The notes beneath the pieces were generated by a model, which was not told the origin of the DNA, ran no database searches, and saw only the letters and a program-made list of their open reading frames with translations. From positions 62,001-126,000 of the forward strand of contig NZ_JAHLDM010000004.1 of NCBI RefSeq assembly GCF_018861295.1: a DNA stretch of 64,000 bases, read 5' to 3'. Each line of letters starts with the position of its first letter. Position 1 is the stretch's first letter. Source of the DNA: Clostridium_AD estertheticum_D. GTDB taxonomy: Bacteria > Bacillota > Clostridia > Clostridiales > Clostridiaceae. Positions 42,319 through 50,868 of the stretch are shown one piece after another. Position numbers and translations under genes: made by a program.

Positions 42319-42855
42319 TTATTTTAAAGACTTTCCTAAGGCATATGCCTGATTTGGAAAATTCGTCTGCTCAATTACTTCCCTTACTGGACACCCTGTC
42401 GCAAATAGCTTTCCTGCATCATTCCAATTCATAAAACGAAGTATGGATTCATAATTTTTCTCCAATGCCTCCATTGTCCAATCATCTGCACCATAGGAAG
42501 TAGCCAAAAGCATTGATTTTTTGTTACCTGCCAATTTTGCATTGTTAGCATGGAAACGGTCGATAACTGCTTTTATCTGTGTTGACATTCCATAATAATA
42601 TAGCGGCGTTACGAACACTATCATATCTGCTTCTATCAACCTTTCATACCATGCGTTCATAGCATCCTTTCGTACACACTGGCCATCATGACTTGCACAA
42701 TAATCACATGCCAGACATGGTTTTACCTCTTCAAATGCTGCATCAAAACGAGATATCTCATGTCCTGCTTCATTTGCTCCTTGGATAAATTTATCTGCGA
42801 GCAATGCAGAAGTACCCTTCTTGTGTGGACTTCCAGTAATAACTGTTATTTTCAT
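42319..42855 (-). CDS. NADPH-dependent FMN reductase / flavodoxin-like protein
   Basis: 178 residues: VITGSPHKKGTSALLADKF (FMN loop), Cys motif CLACDYCASHDGQC, and VTPLYYYGMSTQIKAVIDRF. First gene behind MerR-type promoter E, with AAGGAG before ATG 42855, co-transcribed with the tautomerase (34 bp) and the alcohol dehydrogenase. The same family appears at 27665, 28334, 28896 and 58814 and, broken, at 34350. Probable quinone, nitro or enone reduction. Confidence 0.9.
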   Translation of the reverse strand: MKITVITGSPHKKGTSALLADKFIQGANEAGHEISRFDAAFEEVKPCLACDYCASHDGQCVRKDAMNAWYERLIEADMIVFVTPLYYYGMSTQIKAVIDRFHANNAKLAGNKKSMLLATSYGADDWTMEALEKNYESILRFMNWNDAGKLFATGCPVREVIEQTNFPNQAYALGKSLK

Positions 42856-42922
42856 ATTTATTCTCCTTTCGAGTTAAAAATCATATTTTCTTGCCTTTTG
42901 ATTCTTTTTCAACGATAGAATA

Positions 42923-42953
42923 ACTATAAACCCTAAAGTTGACTTCAGGTCAA
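42923..42953 (-). promoter_or_regulatory. MerR-type promoter E (FMN reductase-tautomerase-ADH operon)
   Basis: Minus-strand TTGACC (42953-42948), 19 bp, TATAGT. The spacer dyad is TGAAGT-CA-ACTTTAG. It lies 68 bp before ATG 42855. Confidence 0.8.
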
Positions 42954-42961
42954 GTGTTTTT

Positions 42962-43094
42962 TCAATTTTTTAATTGATTACATCCAAAGTTTCCCTCTGA
43001 TTTTAATAATAAATCCTTCATAGACTTTTCATAGCTAGTTATACCTAATGAATTTTTGTCAAATAAAAAAGTGGCTTGATTTGCAGCATCAGAT
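42962..43094 (-). pseudogene. C-terminal remnant of an unidentified protein
   Basis: About 43 codons read DAANQATFLFDKNSLGITSY … KSMKDLLLKSEGN and end at a stop at 42962, with no start and a stop just upstream. The pattern looks coding but I do not recognise the family. The rest of 43095-43402 contains only the terminator at 43318. Confidence 0.35.
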
Positions 43095-43317
43095 TAATCT
43101 TTATAAAAAAAATCTAAAATTATTTTGCTATTTGCTCAATTTGCTATGTTTTTACATTTTAACTTGCTGACATTGTACAGCCGCCTGGTTGCTATGCAAC
43201 AAACAGATTTAGTTTTTCATTGGACTATTAATCTCATGGTGTAGCAAAAATCAATGACAATATTACTTTGTGTACATCTCATCATTTCTGACTATCTTCC
43301 CCCATCTGGAACGAAAC

Positions 43318-43359
43318 AAAGTGCATAAGCTGATTTTGTTTTATCAACTTACACACTTT
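43318..43359 (-). terminator. Terminator of the ene-reductase/MFS/ADH operon
   Basis: AAAGTGCATAAGCTGA pairs with TCAACTTACACACTTT with two or three mismatches around a 10-base loop. It lies 44 bp past the alcohol dehydrogenase stop. Confidence 0.6.
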
Positions 43360-43402
43360 ATTTTACACTCGTCGGTCAAAAATTAATTTCTTAACTTTGT
43401 CA

Positions 43403-44581
43403 TTACAGACTGAGTCTGTAAATATTCTCTAAATCCTGAGCAGTTAAACTGGTTAAACCGCAAAGCATTCCATTGGTACCTTCGTTACACGCCTTCACTG
43501 CCATAGCATGAAAGTTCTTGTCGTCAACTCCCAAATCTGACAACTTGCTCTGAAGCTTCAGTTTATTGAAGAACCAATCCCTCAATGTTTCGATGGTCTG
43601 CTTTGCTCCATCTATATCAAAAAGATAAGGATCTATATCAAGGCATTTTACACCAAATCGATAGAATACAGGGGCTGTTTTTTCATTCAATACATATTCC
43701 ATCCAGTGAGGCATGAGAATGGCAATGCCATGTCCATGGTTAATATCATAATAAGCAGAAATCTCGTGTTCCATCATGTGCATAATCATATCTGCTTTAC
43801 TTCCGATGTCCATAATTCCACTTGTAATCATAGAGCTAATCCACAATAGATTTTCTCTTGCCTCATAATTATCCGGCTCTGCAATAGCCATTGGCGCATA
43901 TTTAATCACCGATTTAGCCATAACTTCCATCATCTCACTTACAAATTCCATTTTCTTTTCCGGAATAAAATATCTACAGTCTGTAATGTGAGAAAGAATG
44001 TCCGCACTGCCTGCCGCCGTCTGATATGCACTCACCGTAAATGTATTGATCGGATTCAAGAAGGAAACCTTTGGCTGATAAAATGGGCTGTTTGGTCCAA
44101 TTTTATCATTAATATCGGCATTAGATACAACCGCCCATGCATCTGTCTCAGAACCTGCTGCCGCTATGGTCACTACAGTGAAAATTGGCAATGCTTTATC
44201 CATTTTTATCTTTCCAGTAACCAGATCCCAACAGTCTCCATCATAAAAAGCTGCCTGTGCGATTACTTTTGAGGCATCAATTGTTGAACCTCCGCCCACT
44301 GCCAACACTACATCAATATCATTGTTTCTGCATACTTCAGTTCCGCGATTTACTGTAATATTTTGAGGATTTGGTTCCACACCACCAAATTCTGTAACCT
44401 GAATATCTGCATCTTTTAATACTTTCATGACATTGTCATATATACCATTCTTTTTGATGGATCCGCCACCATAAACCATCAGTACGTGGCTACCATACTT
44501 CTTAATTTCTTCTCCAAGATGACTTATCTGATTATTTCCAAAGTAAACCTTCGTTGTATTCTGATAAACAAAATTATTCAT
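43403..44581 (-). CDS. Iron-containing alcohol dehydrogenase
   Basis: 392 residues, clear AAGGAG before ATG 44581. Group III ADH: NNFVYQNTTKVYFGNNQ, loop VGGGSTIDASKVIA, AGSETDAWAVV, and the metal region MMEHEISAYYDINHGHGIA. Close to the 30847 gene in length and ends (both finish ENIYRL/ENIFRM-like). It is the third gene of the operon with the enoate-reductase-like flavoprotein and the MFS transporter, probably under TetR control, so it may reduce or oxidise an alcohol/aldehyde group of the same imported or exported compound. Confidence 0.92.
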   Translation of the reverse strand: MNNFVYQNTTKVYFGNNQISHLGEEIKKYGSHVLMVYGGGSIKKNGIYDNVMKVLKDADIQVTEFGGVEPNPQNITVNRGTEVCRNNDIDVVLAVGGGSTIDASKVIAQAAFYDGDCWDLVTGKIKMDKALPIFTVVTIAAAGSETDAWAVVSNADINDKIGPNSPFYQPKVSFLNPINTFTVSAYQTAAGSADILSHITDCRYFIPEKKMEFVSEMMEVMAKSVIKYAPMAIAEPDNYEARENLLWISSMITSGIMDIGSKADMIMHMMEHEISAYYDINHGHGIAILMPHWMEYVLNEKTAPVFYRFGVKCLDIDPYLFDIDGAKQTIETLRDWFFNKLKLQSKLSDLGVDDKNFHAMAVKACNEGTNGMLCGLTSLTAQDLENIYRLSL

Positions 44582-44666
44582 TTTTATTCTCCTTTTCTTT
44601 CTTTATTTTCGTATATTTATTTTATTTATTTATTTATTTTATTTGACCTTTATATGATTTTCCTAC

Positions 44667-45863
44667 TTAGTCTCTTTTTCGCTTAATTTCCACAACAGAC
44701 CAGATAATTGCAACAATCAAGACAATAATAAATCCGACAATACACGGAAGTCTTGGATCTGAATTTCCAGTTACATTTGCTACCATAGAAATAAGGACAC
44801 TCGAAAGGAAACATCCCAAATTCATACCACTAACAAACAAGGCAGAAGCCATACTTATCTTGCTTGACGGTACATATTCTGAATAATCATTCATAGTACC
44901 GGGCCATACTGTCGATACTGCCAGCCCGCAAAAGACAACAGCAATAATAATCATTGGAATGTTATGAGCTATACAGAAAAGCCCAGTTCCTATAACCCAA
45001 AGTGCCAGCCCTACAGGAAGCGTATATTTTCCTGCCATTTTATGAGTCTTTGCAAACATCAGACCGGCAGCTGCACCTCCTAATGTAAAGAGTGAAGAGA
45101 TCGTTCCTGCTAAAGCAGATGTCCCCAGATTTTCCCGTACAATAATCGCTGACATATTTAATAATATAGGGTAGAAGGCCAGGAATATAATCATAAACAT
45201 AAAGGCTGTAAAGATAGCCATGCCTGGCAATTTATCTCCTTCACTTTTCTTGTCCATTCCCTCATTCAGCGGCTGATTGGCTACATTATCCCCCTCATCT
45301 ACAGGTTCCTTTAAAAAGATAATCACCATAATAAGAGGAATAATTAGGATACCATGAACCAGCCAAGAGTACGCAGCATTCATAGTGCATACTGCTCCGG
45401 ATACAATCTGATAGAGAATTCCTCCTCCTCCCATAAAAAAGCTTCCTAGTCCCAGGATTCCAGGCCGCTCCTTCTCACCAAAAAGCTTAATAGCAAGAGT
45501 GCTCTGGAGTGGAAATCCCAGACCAATCCCCAATCCTACAATAACCCTCATTACCAAAACAAAGGCAAAATTTCTGATGAAATAAGGCAAAATCCCTGCA
45601 ATAATAATACTTCCCAAAGACAAAATCGCCATATGCTTAAAAGATATCTTCTTACCAAGAACAGCGCCGGAAATCAGCGAGCCTGGTATCATAAATAACG
45701 AGGATAATGTTGAAATTAATAGAACGTTACTATAACTAACATTTGGATATAACTGTGTTGCAAAAGCCTGCATGGGAGGGTTTACAACAAAGATTACATT
45801 GGCAGCAAAATAAACTGCCATAACACTAATAATTTTCCCAATTCTTCCATTTGATTTTTCCAT
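44667..45863 (-). CDS. MFS transporter
   Basis: 398 residues from ATG 45863, which follows TAGAGG; longer in-frame starts would overlap the upstream flavoprotein gene. Twelve hydrophobic segments are visible, with the MFS loop pattern around residue 70 (GAVLGKKISFKH) and a charged central loop (about residues 190-215). The gene begins 19 bp after the enoate-reductase-like gene and precedes the alcohol dehydrogenase. Together they look like uptake and reductive conversion of one compound, as in bile-acid or other ene-substrate clusters. Substrate unknown. Confidence 0.88.
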   Translation of the reverse strand: MEKSNGRIGKIISVMAVYFAANVIFVVNPPMQAFATQLYPNVSYSNVLLISTLSSLFMIPGSLISGAVLGKKISFKHMAILSLGSIIIAGILPYFIRNFAFVLVMRVIVGLGIGLGFPLQSTLAIKLFGEKERPGILGLGSFFMGGGGILYQIVSGAVCTMNAAYSWLVHGILIIPLIMVIIFLKEPVDEGDNVANQPLNEGMDKKSEGDKLPGMAIFTAFMFMIIFLAFYPILLNMSAIIVRENLGTSALAGTISSLFTLGGAAAGLMFAKTHKMAGKYTLPVGLALWVIGTGLFCIAHNIPMIIIAVVFCGLAVSTVWPGTMNDYSEYVPSSKISMASALFVSGMNLGCFLSSVLISMVANVTGNSDPRLPCIVGFIIVLIVAIIWSVVEIKRKRD

Positions 45864-45882
45864 AGGCACCTCTAAATTTCCC

Positions 45883-47823
45883 TTAGACATGCATTGCCAC
45901 ATCTGCTGCTTCATGGGTAGCTGCATATACTTTTCCTGCTTTTTGGGCATCACCAATGACATAAACTTCTTTTACTACATCTTTTAAGGAATCCCCGAAA
46001 GGATTATATGCTGTTGTGCCCATCGCAAGTACCACACTGTCAAAACCACCCAATATCTTAACGTCTGTATTATCCTGATTGGCATACTTATAGGTGACTC
46101 CATCCGAAAGGAACTCTTGAATAACTGCATTCTTTAACATGGTTACTTCATGGTTTTTCAGTTCCTGAAGTAACATAGGTTTTGCATATGGATCCATATC
46201 TGCACCGATTTCTGGTTTCATCTCGACGATAGTAACCTCTCTTCCCTGCTCTGCAAGGAAATCCGCAGTTTCAGCACCAATGAGCCCACCGCCGGCAACC
46301 AGAACCTTATGCCCAGTAACCACTTTCCCAAGAAGTACATCGCATGGATTCATAAAGTCCGGATGATTTATGCCTTTAATTTTAGGAAGAAGATTCTTAC
46401 TTCCGGTTGCAATAATAAGTGTATCCGGATTCACTTCTTTTACTTTTTCTCCTGTCAGTTCTGTATTAAGTGTTATATTTACACCATATTTTTCACACTG
46501 TCTAATATAATAACCAATCATTTTTGTAATACTGCTTTTTGCTGGCGGATATGATGCTGGAAGAAATGCACCGCCCAGATAATTTTCTTTCTCTACCAGA
46601 TCAACCTTATGTCCACGTGCAGCCAGAATCCATGCAGCCTGCAATCCTCCGGGACCACCACCTGCGATAAGCACGTGTTTCGGTGACTCTGTCCGATTAG
46701 AAATATACTCCTCTTCTGTGCCATTGTTAGGGTTTACAACGCAACTTATAGGATCATCAGAAAAGAGATGCATAATACAGCCCTGTCCACAACCGATACA
46801 TGGAATAATATCCTCCTGTCTTCTGCTAAGTACCTTGTTAACAAAGTGAGGGTCTGCAATGGATTGTCTTCCAAATGCTACCATGTCGGCACTGCCATCT
46901 CTAATCAATGTTTCTGCCATTTCTGGATCCGTAAATCGTCCAACGGTAATTACCGGAATGCTAACAGCCTTCTTAATGGCTTCCGCTGCCGAAGTTTCAT
47001 ATCCCGGCTCAAGATATGTTGAACCGATACAGTATGCAAGACTTCCATAGGTTGAAATACTAACATGAATAGCATCTACACCTTCCTCTTCGCACATCTG
47101 ACATACCGCTTTTGTTTCCTGAATCTCTCGACCGCCTGTAATCATTTCCGTTCCACTAATACGAACAATAACCGGGAACCCACTTCCTACTTTACTTTTG
47201 ACTTCTCTTAAAATCAGTCGCAGAAAACGCATTCTGTTATAAAGAGTTCCTCCGAATTCATCGGTCCTCTTGTTTGCATGTCCTGAGAGGAATTGTGCAA
47301 TCAAATACCCATGGGAAGCATGAAGTTCTACCGCATCAAATCCTGATTTCTTTGCTCTTAGTGCCGCATCGCCAAATGTCGTAACCATTTGATAGACTTC
47401 CTCTGTAGTCATTTCGTGAGGCATGGTCTGACATGCTGGACATGGTACCGGTGAAGGTGCAAAAACTTCCTCACCATCCGTATATTTGCGTTCTGTTTCT
47501 CTTCCACAATGCCTTAACTGTACTGCGATTTTTGCCCCTTCCTCGTGAACTGCATCGGTCAGCTTCTTATAACTTTGAACAAGGGAATCCTCCCACATAC
47601 CACATTCATTAATCAGGGAGCGACCTTCCTTACTAACTGCTGCACACTCAGTAATAATCAGGCCAAAACCTCCTTTTGCTCTTTCCCTGTAATAGCAAAT
47701 CAGTTTTTCTCCGGCTTCCCCATTATGCTCTGCCAAATTAGTTCCCATGGCCGGAACTACCAGTCTGTTTCTAATTTCCATTGGTCCAATTTTTATAGGT
47801 GTAAACATCATCCTCGTTTCCAT
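45883..47823 (-). CDS. Enoate-reductase-like FMN/4Fe-4S/FAD flavoprotein (2,4-dienoyl-CoA reductase, BaiCD/BaiH family)
   Basis: 646 residues. The N-terminal FMN barrel (about 1-340) has RNRLVVPAMGTNLAE and AVELHASHGYLIAQFLSGHANKRTDE. The 4Fe-4S site is CIGCGQGCIMHLFSDDPISC (about 340-360). The C-terminal FAD/NAD(P) module has LIAGGGPGGLQAAWILAARG and VLVAGGGLIGAETADFLA. This is the full electron path NAD(P)H-FAD-FeS-FMN for reducing a C=C bond conjugated to a carbonyl; the family includes 2-enoate reductase, dienoyl-CoA reductase and the bile-acid enzymes BaiCD/BaiH. The substrate cannot be chosen from sequence. First gene of the operon facing a divergent TetR regulator. Confidence 0.93.
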   Translation of the reverse strand: METRMMFTPIKIGPMEIRNRLVVPAMGTNLAEHNGEAGEKLICYYRERAKGGFGLIITECAAVSKEGRSLINECGMWEDSLVQSYKKLTDAVHEEGAKIAVQLRHCGRETERKYTDGEEVFAPSPVPCPACQTMPHEMTTEEVYQMVTTFGDAALRAKKSGFDAVELHASHGYLIAQFLSGHANKRTDEFGGTLYNRMRFLRLILREVKSKVGSGFPVIVRISGTEMITGGREIQETKAVCQMCEEEGVDAIHVSISTYGSLAYCIGSTYLEPGYETSAAEAIKKAVSIPVITVGRFTDPEMAETLIRDGSADMVAFGRQSIADPHFVNKVLSRRQEDIIPCIGCGQGCIMHLFSDDPISCVVNPNNGTEEEYISNRTESPKHVLIAGGGPGGLQAAWILAARGHKVDLVEKENYLGGAFLPASYPPAKSSITKMIGYYIRQCEKYGVNITLNTELTGEKVKEVNPDTLIIATGSKNLLPKIKGINHPDFMNPCDVLLGKVVTGHKVLVAGGGLIGAETADFLAEQGREVTIVEMKPEIGADMDPYAKPMLLQELKNHEVTMLKNAVIQEFLSDGVTYKYANQDNTDVKILGGFDSVVLAMGTTAYNPFGDSLKDVVKEVYVIGDAQKAGKVYAATHEAADVAMHV

Positions 47824-47921
47824 AAATTCTAGTCCCCCTTTATCTATTGTAAGTTTTTTCTTTTATATCTTCATGCTACACTTTGTGAAAAAATTGTTCA
47901 ATTTACAAATAGTGAAACAAA

Positions 47922-47965
47922 GTCTATGTACAGACAGCATTATAAATTTTGTCTACATATAGACA
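47922..47965. promoter_or_regulatory. Two TetR-type palindromes between the enoate-reductase operon and its divergent regulator
   Basis: TGTCTACATATAGACA (47950-47965) is a perfect 6-bp-arm palindrome. GTCTATGTACAGAC (47922-47935) repeats the GTCT/AGAC arms 28 bp away. The positions suit repression of both divergent promoters by the adjacent TetR protein. Confidence 0.65.
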
Positions 47966-48084
47966 TTTTCTATGCATTAGTCAAAATGTTAATGTGAAAT
48001 TAAAATTAATTTTTTAATGTGCTAACAAAAGGTAATGTGGTAAACTATAGTTAAAATATAAACAAGACAAGGGAGAAACCCAAA

Positions 48085-48672
48085 ATGGCAATTGATATCC
48101 ATATCCTACTTGCTGAAGCTCTTCTGGAATTATGTGATCAAAAGTCTGTTACTTCAATAACCATTAAAGATTTGCTAGAAGAGACAGGTGTCAGTAGGCA
48201 GACTTTCTATAATCGATTCAGAGATAAAAATGATTTAATACAATGGACTTATGAACATAAGGTTTTAAATATTTTTCTCAATAATAACCCTGAAAACACT
48301 TATTATAAAAACACACTAAGCTACTATAAAAACATAGACGCTCATCGTAATTTTTTAAAGCAGGCCTGCTCTAGCCGGGAACAGAATTGTCTTATGGACT
48401 TTATTGTAAAATTTGCTATTGATTATGATTTGAAATGGCACCAACAACATTACGGCAACAAATCACTGCCGAAAGAATTAATTTTTGCATCAAAATATCA
48501 TTCTGTGGCTTCCATCAATGCAGCCATTGAATGGATATGTAGCGATAACCCCGAACCAGCAAAAGTAATGGCAAAACGAATAACTAATCTGCGAAAAATA
48601 AGCTTAAGCGATGTTCTTTTTGGTCCGGACAACAAGATCTACAGTTGTGAAGATGCGGATAATGAAAAATAA
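48085..48672 (+). CDS. TetR/AcrR-family transcriptional regulator
   Basis: 195 residues. The N-terminal helix-turn-helix is SITIKDLLEETGVSRQTFYNRFRDKNDL (about residues 24-52), followed by a helical effector domain with several His/Tyr/Trp residues. It is divergent from the flavoprotein-MFS-alcohol dehydrogenase operon with a 261-bp gap holding two palindromes, so it is most likely the repressor of that operon. AAGGGAG precedes ATG 48085. Terminators follow at 48671 and 48724. Confidence 0.92.
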   Translation: MAIDIHILLAEALLELCDQKSVTSITIKDLLEETGVSRQTFYNRFRDKNDLIQWTYEHKVLNIFLNNNPENTYYKNTLSYYKNIDAHRNFLKQACSSREQNCLMDFIVKFAIDYDLKWHQQHYGNKSLPKELIFASKYHSVASINAAIEWICSDNPEPAKVMAKRITNLRKISLSDVLFGPDNKIYSCEDADNEK

Positions 48673-48701
48673 TATATACTTCCCTATGTGAAGTATATAT
48701 T
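48671..48701 (+). terminator. Terminator of the TetR gene
   Basis: AATATATACTTC (48671-48682) pairs perfectly with GAAGTATATATT (48690-48701) around a 7-base loop, beginning at the stop codon. Confidence 0.7.
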
Positions 48702-48723
48702 ATTTAGCAATAAATCAAAAAAC

Positions 48724-48768
48724 AAAAGGTGTGTTTTATACCATAATTAGGTATAAAACACACCTTTT
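48724..48768. terminator. Bidirectional terminator between converging transcripts
   Basis: A perfect 19-bp stem, AAAAGGTGTGTTTTATACC (48724-48742) and its complement (48750-48768), with A/T runs on both sides. It separates the TetR gene from the minus-strand gene ending at 48903. Nothing else is seen in 48769-48902. Confidence 0.9.
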
Positions 48769-48902
48769 ATTAAAAAAAGGCTTCACAATTCCAAATGACT
48801 TTATTTCACTTAATTCTTTACTTGTTGTTGAATAAGCAATTTTGCGTATTGTAAAAACTATGTACTGATAAAATGTTCATCACAGGCATGCCTTTCAATA
48901 AT

Positions 48903-49711
48903 TTAATCAACTTTTTTAATTTCAACTGTAAAATTGCCCTTAATACCTGCAAGCTTTTCTATTCCAGATTCAATTTTACCTAATACGATAAGTCCGCTTG
49001 CATAGCCAGAATCTTTATGATAAATAGCCAAGTTTCCCCAAGGAGCATATAAAGCCAAGTCTCCAATCGATGGATCACTACCTGCTGGTGCACCTTGTGT
49101 TAATAATTTTTTCGGAAGATAACTAATTTTTTCAGTGCCTGCATAATCTTCAAATTTTAATGTTAATGGAAGTAACTTTAAAAAGTCTCTACTTGTTGCA
49201 TTATCATTCATTTTTACAATTACTTCATCGTTGTTAAAAGACAATTTTATTTTAGTATCTTTTACAGTATCTAAACTATCATCATTAATTGTAAATTTCA
49301 TCTGTACCGCTTGGTTAATATTTTTTAGAGTCTGAACATTTCCATTAAGTTTGTATATAAATTTTAAATCTTGAGAAATATTAAGGTAATACATTTCTCT
49401 TGGTGTATATTTCTCTTCCGGAGCATATACTAATATACTTTTACCATCTTCAGTTACAGTTGTTCTAACATTAACTATGTTTCCTGTTGAATTTGTTACT
49501 GAAATAGCTTTATCTACAGAGCTCGAATCTAATTCCGTCTTAAATTTTATTGTCCAGGTCTTAGTTGAACTTATATTTTTCTTTTCCTCCCACTGTTTCA
49601 CTTTTACTACGGGTGTAGCATCTACTTTGTATATGCAATAATTGAAAAGCACGGTTAGAAAAAAAAAAAAACTAAAAATGGAATCATAAATCTTGACTTA
49701 CTCAATCTCAT
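48903..49711 (-). pseudogene. Anchored protein with C-terminal cyclophilin-like domain, frame broken in a poly-T tract
   Basis: The main frame (49652-48903) gives 249 residues: a beta-rich Ig-like/Big_5-type segment (TWTIKFKTELDSSSVDK, about residues 30-110) and a cyclophilin-like C-terminal domain (about 130-240) with LPLTLKFEDYAGTEKISYLP, DPSIGDLALYAPWGNLAIYH and a final EKLAGIKG. The natural start is ATG 49711 after AGGTGGGGAG, giving a signal/anchor MRLSKSRFMIPFLVF, but this runs out of frame through 13 T (minus strand). One T more or two fewer restores a ~268-residue membrane-anchored protein. Either the tract is a phase-variation switch or an error. Last gene behind promoter F. Confidence 0.75.
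49659..49671. repeat. A13 (poly-T on coding strand) homopolymer inside the signal-anchor coding region
   Basis: Thirteen A on the plus strand, the longest homopolymer noticed in the window. It is placed exactly where a slip of one base switches the downstream protein in or out of frame. Confidence 0.9.
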
Positions 49712-49764
49712 TATACTCCCCACCTTCTTAAGAAATTTTATTAACGATTATGCAAATTCTGACT

Positions 49765-49790
49765 TCCTATAAAATAATTAACGAAAAAAG
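49765..49790. repeat. 26-bp dispersed repeat, copy 2
   Basis: Identical to 38128-38153, which contains part of the leader of the ene-reductase gene. Here it lies in the gap between the DUF3737 gene and the anchored cyclophilin-like gene with no function apparent. Confidence 0.6.
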
Positions 49791-49823
49791 GATGGCTCAT
49801 CATAAGAAATCATACCGTAGACT

Positions 49824-50663
49824 TTATTTTTTCGTTATAATTTGTGTTTTCTCAGGATCTATTTTAGTTTTATCCATAATTAATTCGCCAATACCCTCTG
49901 CCCGGATTATACCACCAGATGGATTCGTAACACTACCAATAGTACTGTTAATCTGTACATCTACTGTGGAATATTCAAATGATAGCGTAGTGTTCAATAA
50001 TTGGCAGTCTTTCATTACAAGGTTGTCCATATAGCATAATCCCTGTAAGCTTTCAATAGTACAGTTTACAAAGGTCACATTCTTAGAATTCCATCCCAAG
50101 TATTCTCCCGAAACAAATGAATCATAAACTGTTACATTCTCACAGTTCCAGAATGCATCCTTTGCCAGAATTTTCGCATTATGAATTTCAATATTTTTTC
50201 CTCCATCGAAAGCGTAGTTTCCTGCCAGTTGGAATCCATCAATTTTAATATTTGTACTATTCATACCAAAGTAATCCCCTTTGGCTGTTACATTTTTCAA
50301 AAAAATCTCATCACAGTTCCAAAAAGTCTCACCAGCATTTTGCATAGTAACATTCTCTAATTTAATACCCTTTGCACGCCTAAAGATCTTCGGTGCTTCA
50401 ATTATAGTATTTCTTATTGTAATATTCTCCGTATACCAGATTCCCGAACGAGCCATTTCAAGAAATGTACTGTCCTCTACTACAATGTTTTTACAGTACC
50501 ATAATGGATATTTCCACTTAAATATACTGTGATCTATATTAATATTCTGACTCTCCTTTAACGGAGACTCCCCATCAGCAAACGTTGAATAGGAAACCTG
50601 TAAATCTTTGCTATTAAATAATGCTCTCTCTCCAATAAGTATCTGTTCTTTTACTAATTTCAT
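49824..50663 (-). CDS. DUF3737-family right-handed beta-helix protein
   Basis: 279 residues built of short imperfect repeats rich in N, D and aromatic residues (for example FWNCDEIFLKNVTAKGDYFG, FWNCENVTVYDSF), the pattern of a pectate-lyase-like right-handed beta helix. Its start MKLVKEQILIGERALF and these NCE/NSKN turns match DUF3737 proteins. There is no signal peptide. The function is unknown, and no sugar-acid catalytic residues can be pointed to. First gene behind MerR-type promoter F (146 bp upstream), so it belongs to the same regulon as the reductases. Confidence 0.88.
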   Translation of the reverse strand: MKLVKEQILIGERALFNSKDLQVSYSTFADGESPLKESQNINIDHSIFKWKYPLWYCKNIVVEDSTFLEMARSGIWYTENITIRNTIIEAPKIFRRAKGIKLENVTMQNAGETFWNCDEIFLKNVTAKGDYFGMNSTNIKIDGFQLAGNYAFDGGKNIEIHNAKILAKDAFWNCENVTVYDSFVSGEYLGWNSKNVTFVNCTIESLQGLCYMDNLVMKDCQLLNTTLSFEYSTVDVQINSTIGSVTNPSGGIIRAEGIGELIMDKTKIDPEKTQIITKK

Positions 50664-50808
50664 AATTTTATCCCTCTTCCATTTAAAGATAGTGTTAACA
50701 CTATCTTTATTTTATTTATTTAAAACCTTGCTCTTGCATGGTTTGTAGCTATTTTTAAATATAATACCTCTCACGGTAGAAGTCCTTCTTTGTCTTAGTA
50801 ACACCTCT

Positions 50809-50839
50809 ATCATAAGGGTTAAAGTTAACTTCATGTCAA
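50809..50839 (-). promoter_or_regulatory. MerR-type promoter F (DUF3737 gene)
   Basis: Minus-strand TTGACA (50839-50834), a perfect -35, 19 bp, TATGAT. The spacer dyad is TGAAGT-TA-ACTTTAA. It is the best match to consensus in the set. Confidence 0.82.
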
Positions 50840-50868
50840 TACCTTAATCAAAATTCTTAAATTTTATA

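Noticed and set aside
43130..43320. Small RNA gene suggested by short inverted repeats such as GTTGC-TAT-GCAAC
   Set aside because: Stems are short and unconnected to a promoter; the only convincing hairpin there is the terminator at 43318.
45883..47823. Bile-acid 7-dehydroxylation (bai) operon
   Set aside because: The flavoprotein fits the BaiCD/BaiH family and an SDR and an MFS gene exist in the window, but baiB, baiE, baiF and baiA-type neighbours are missing and the SDR lies 25 kb away.
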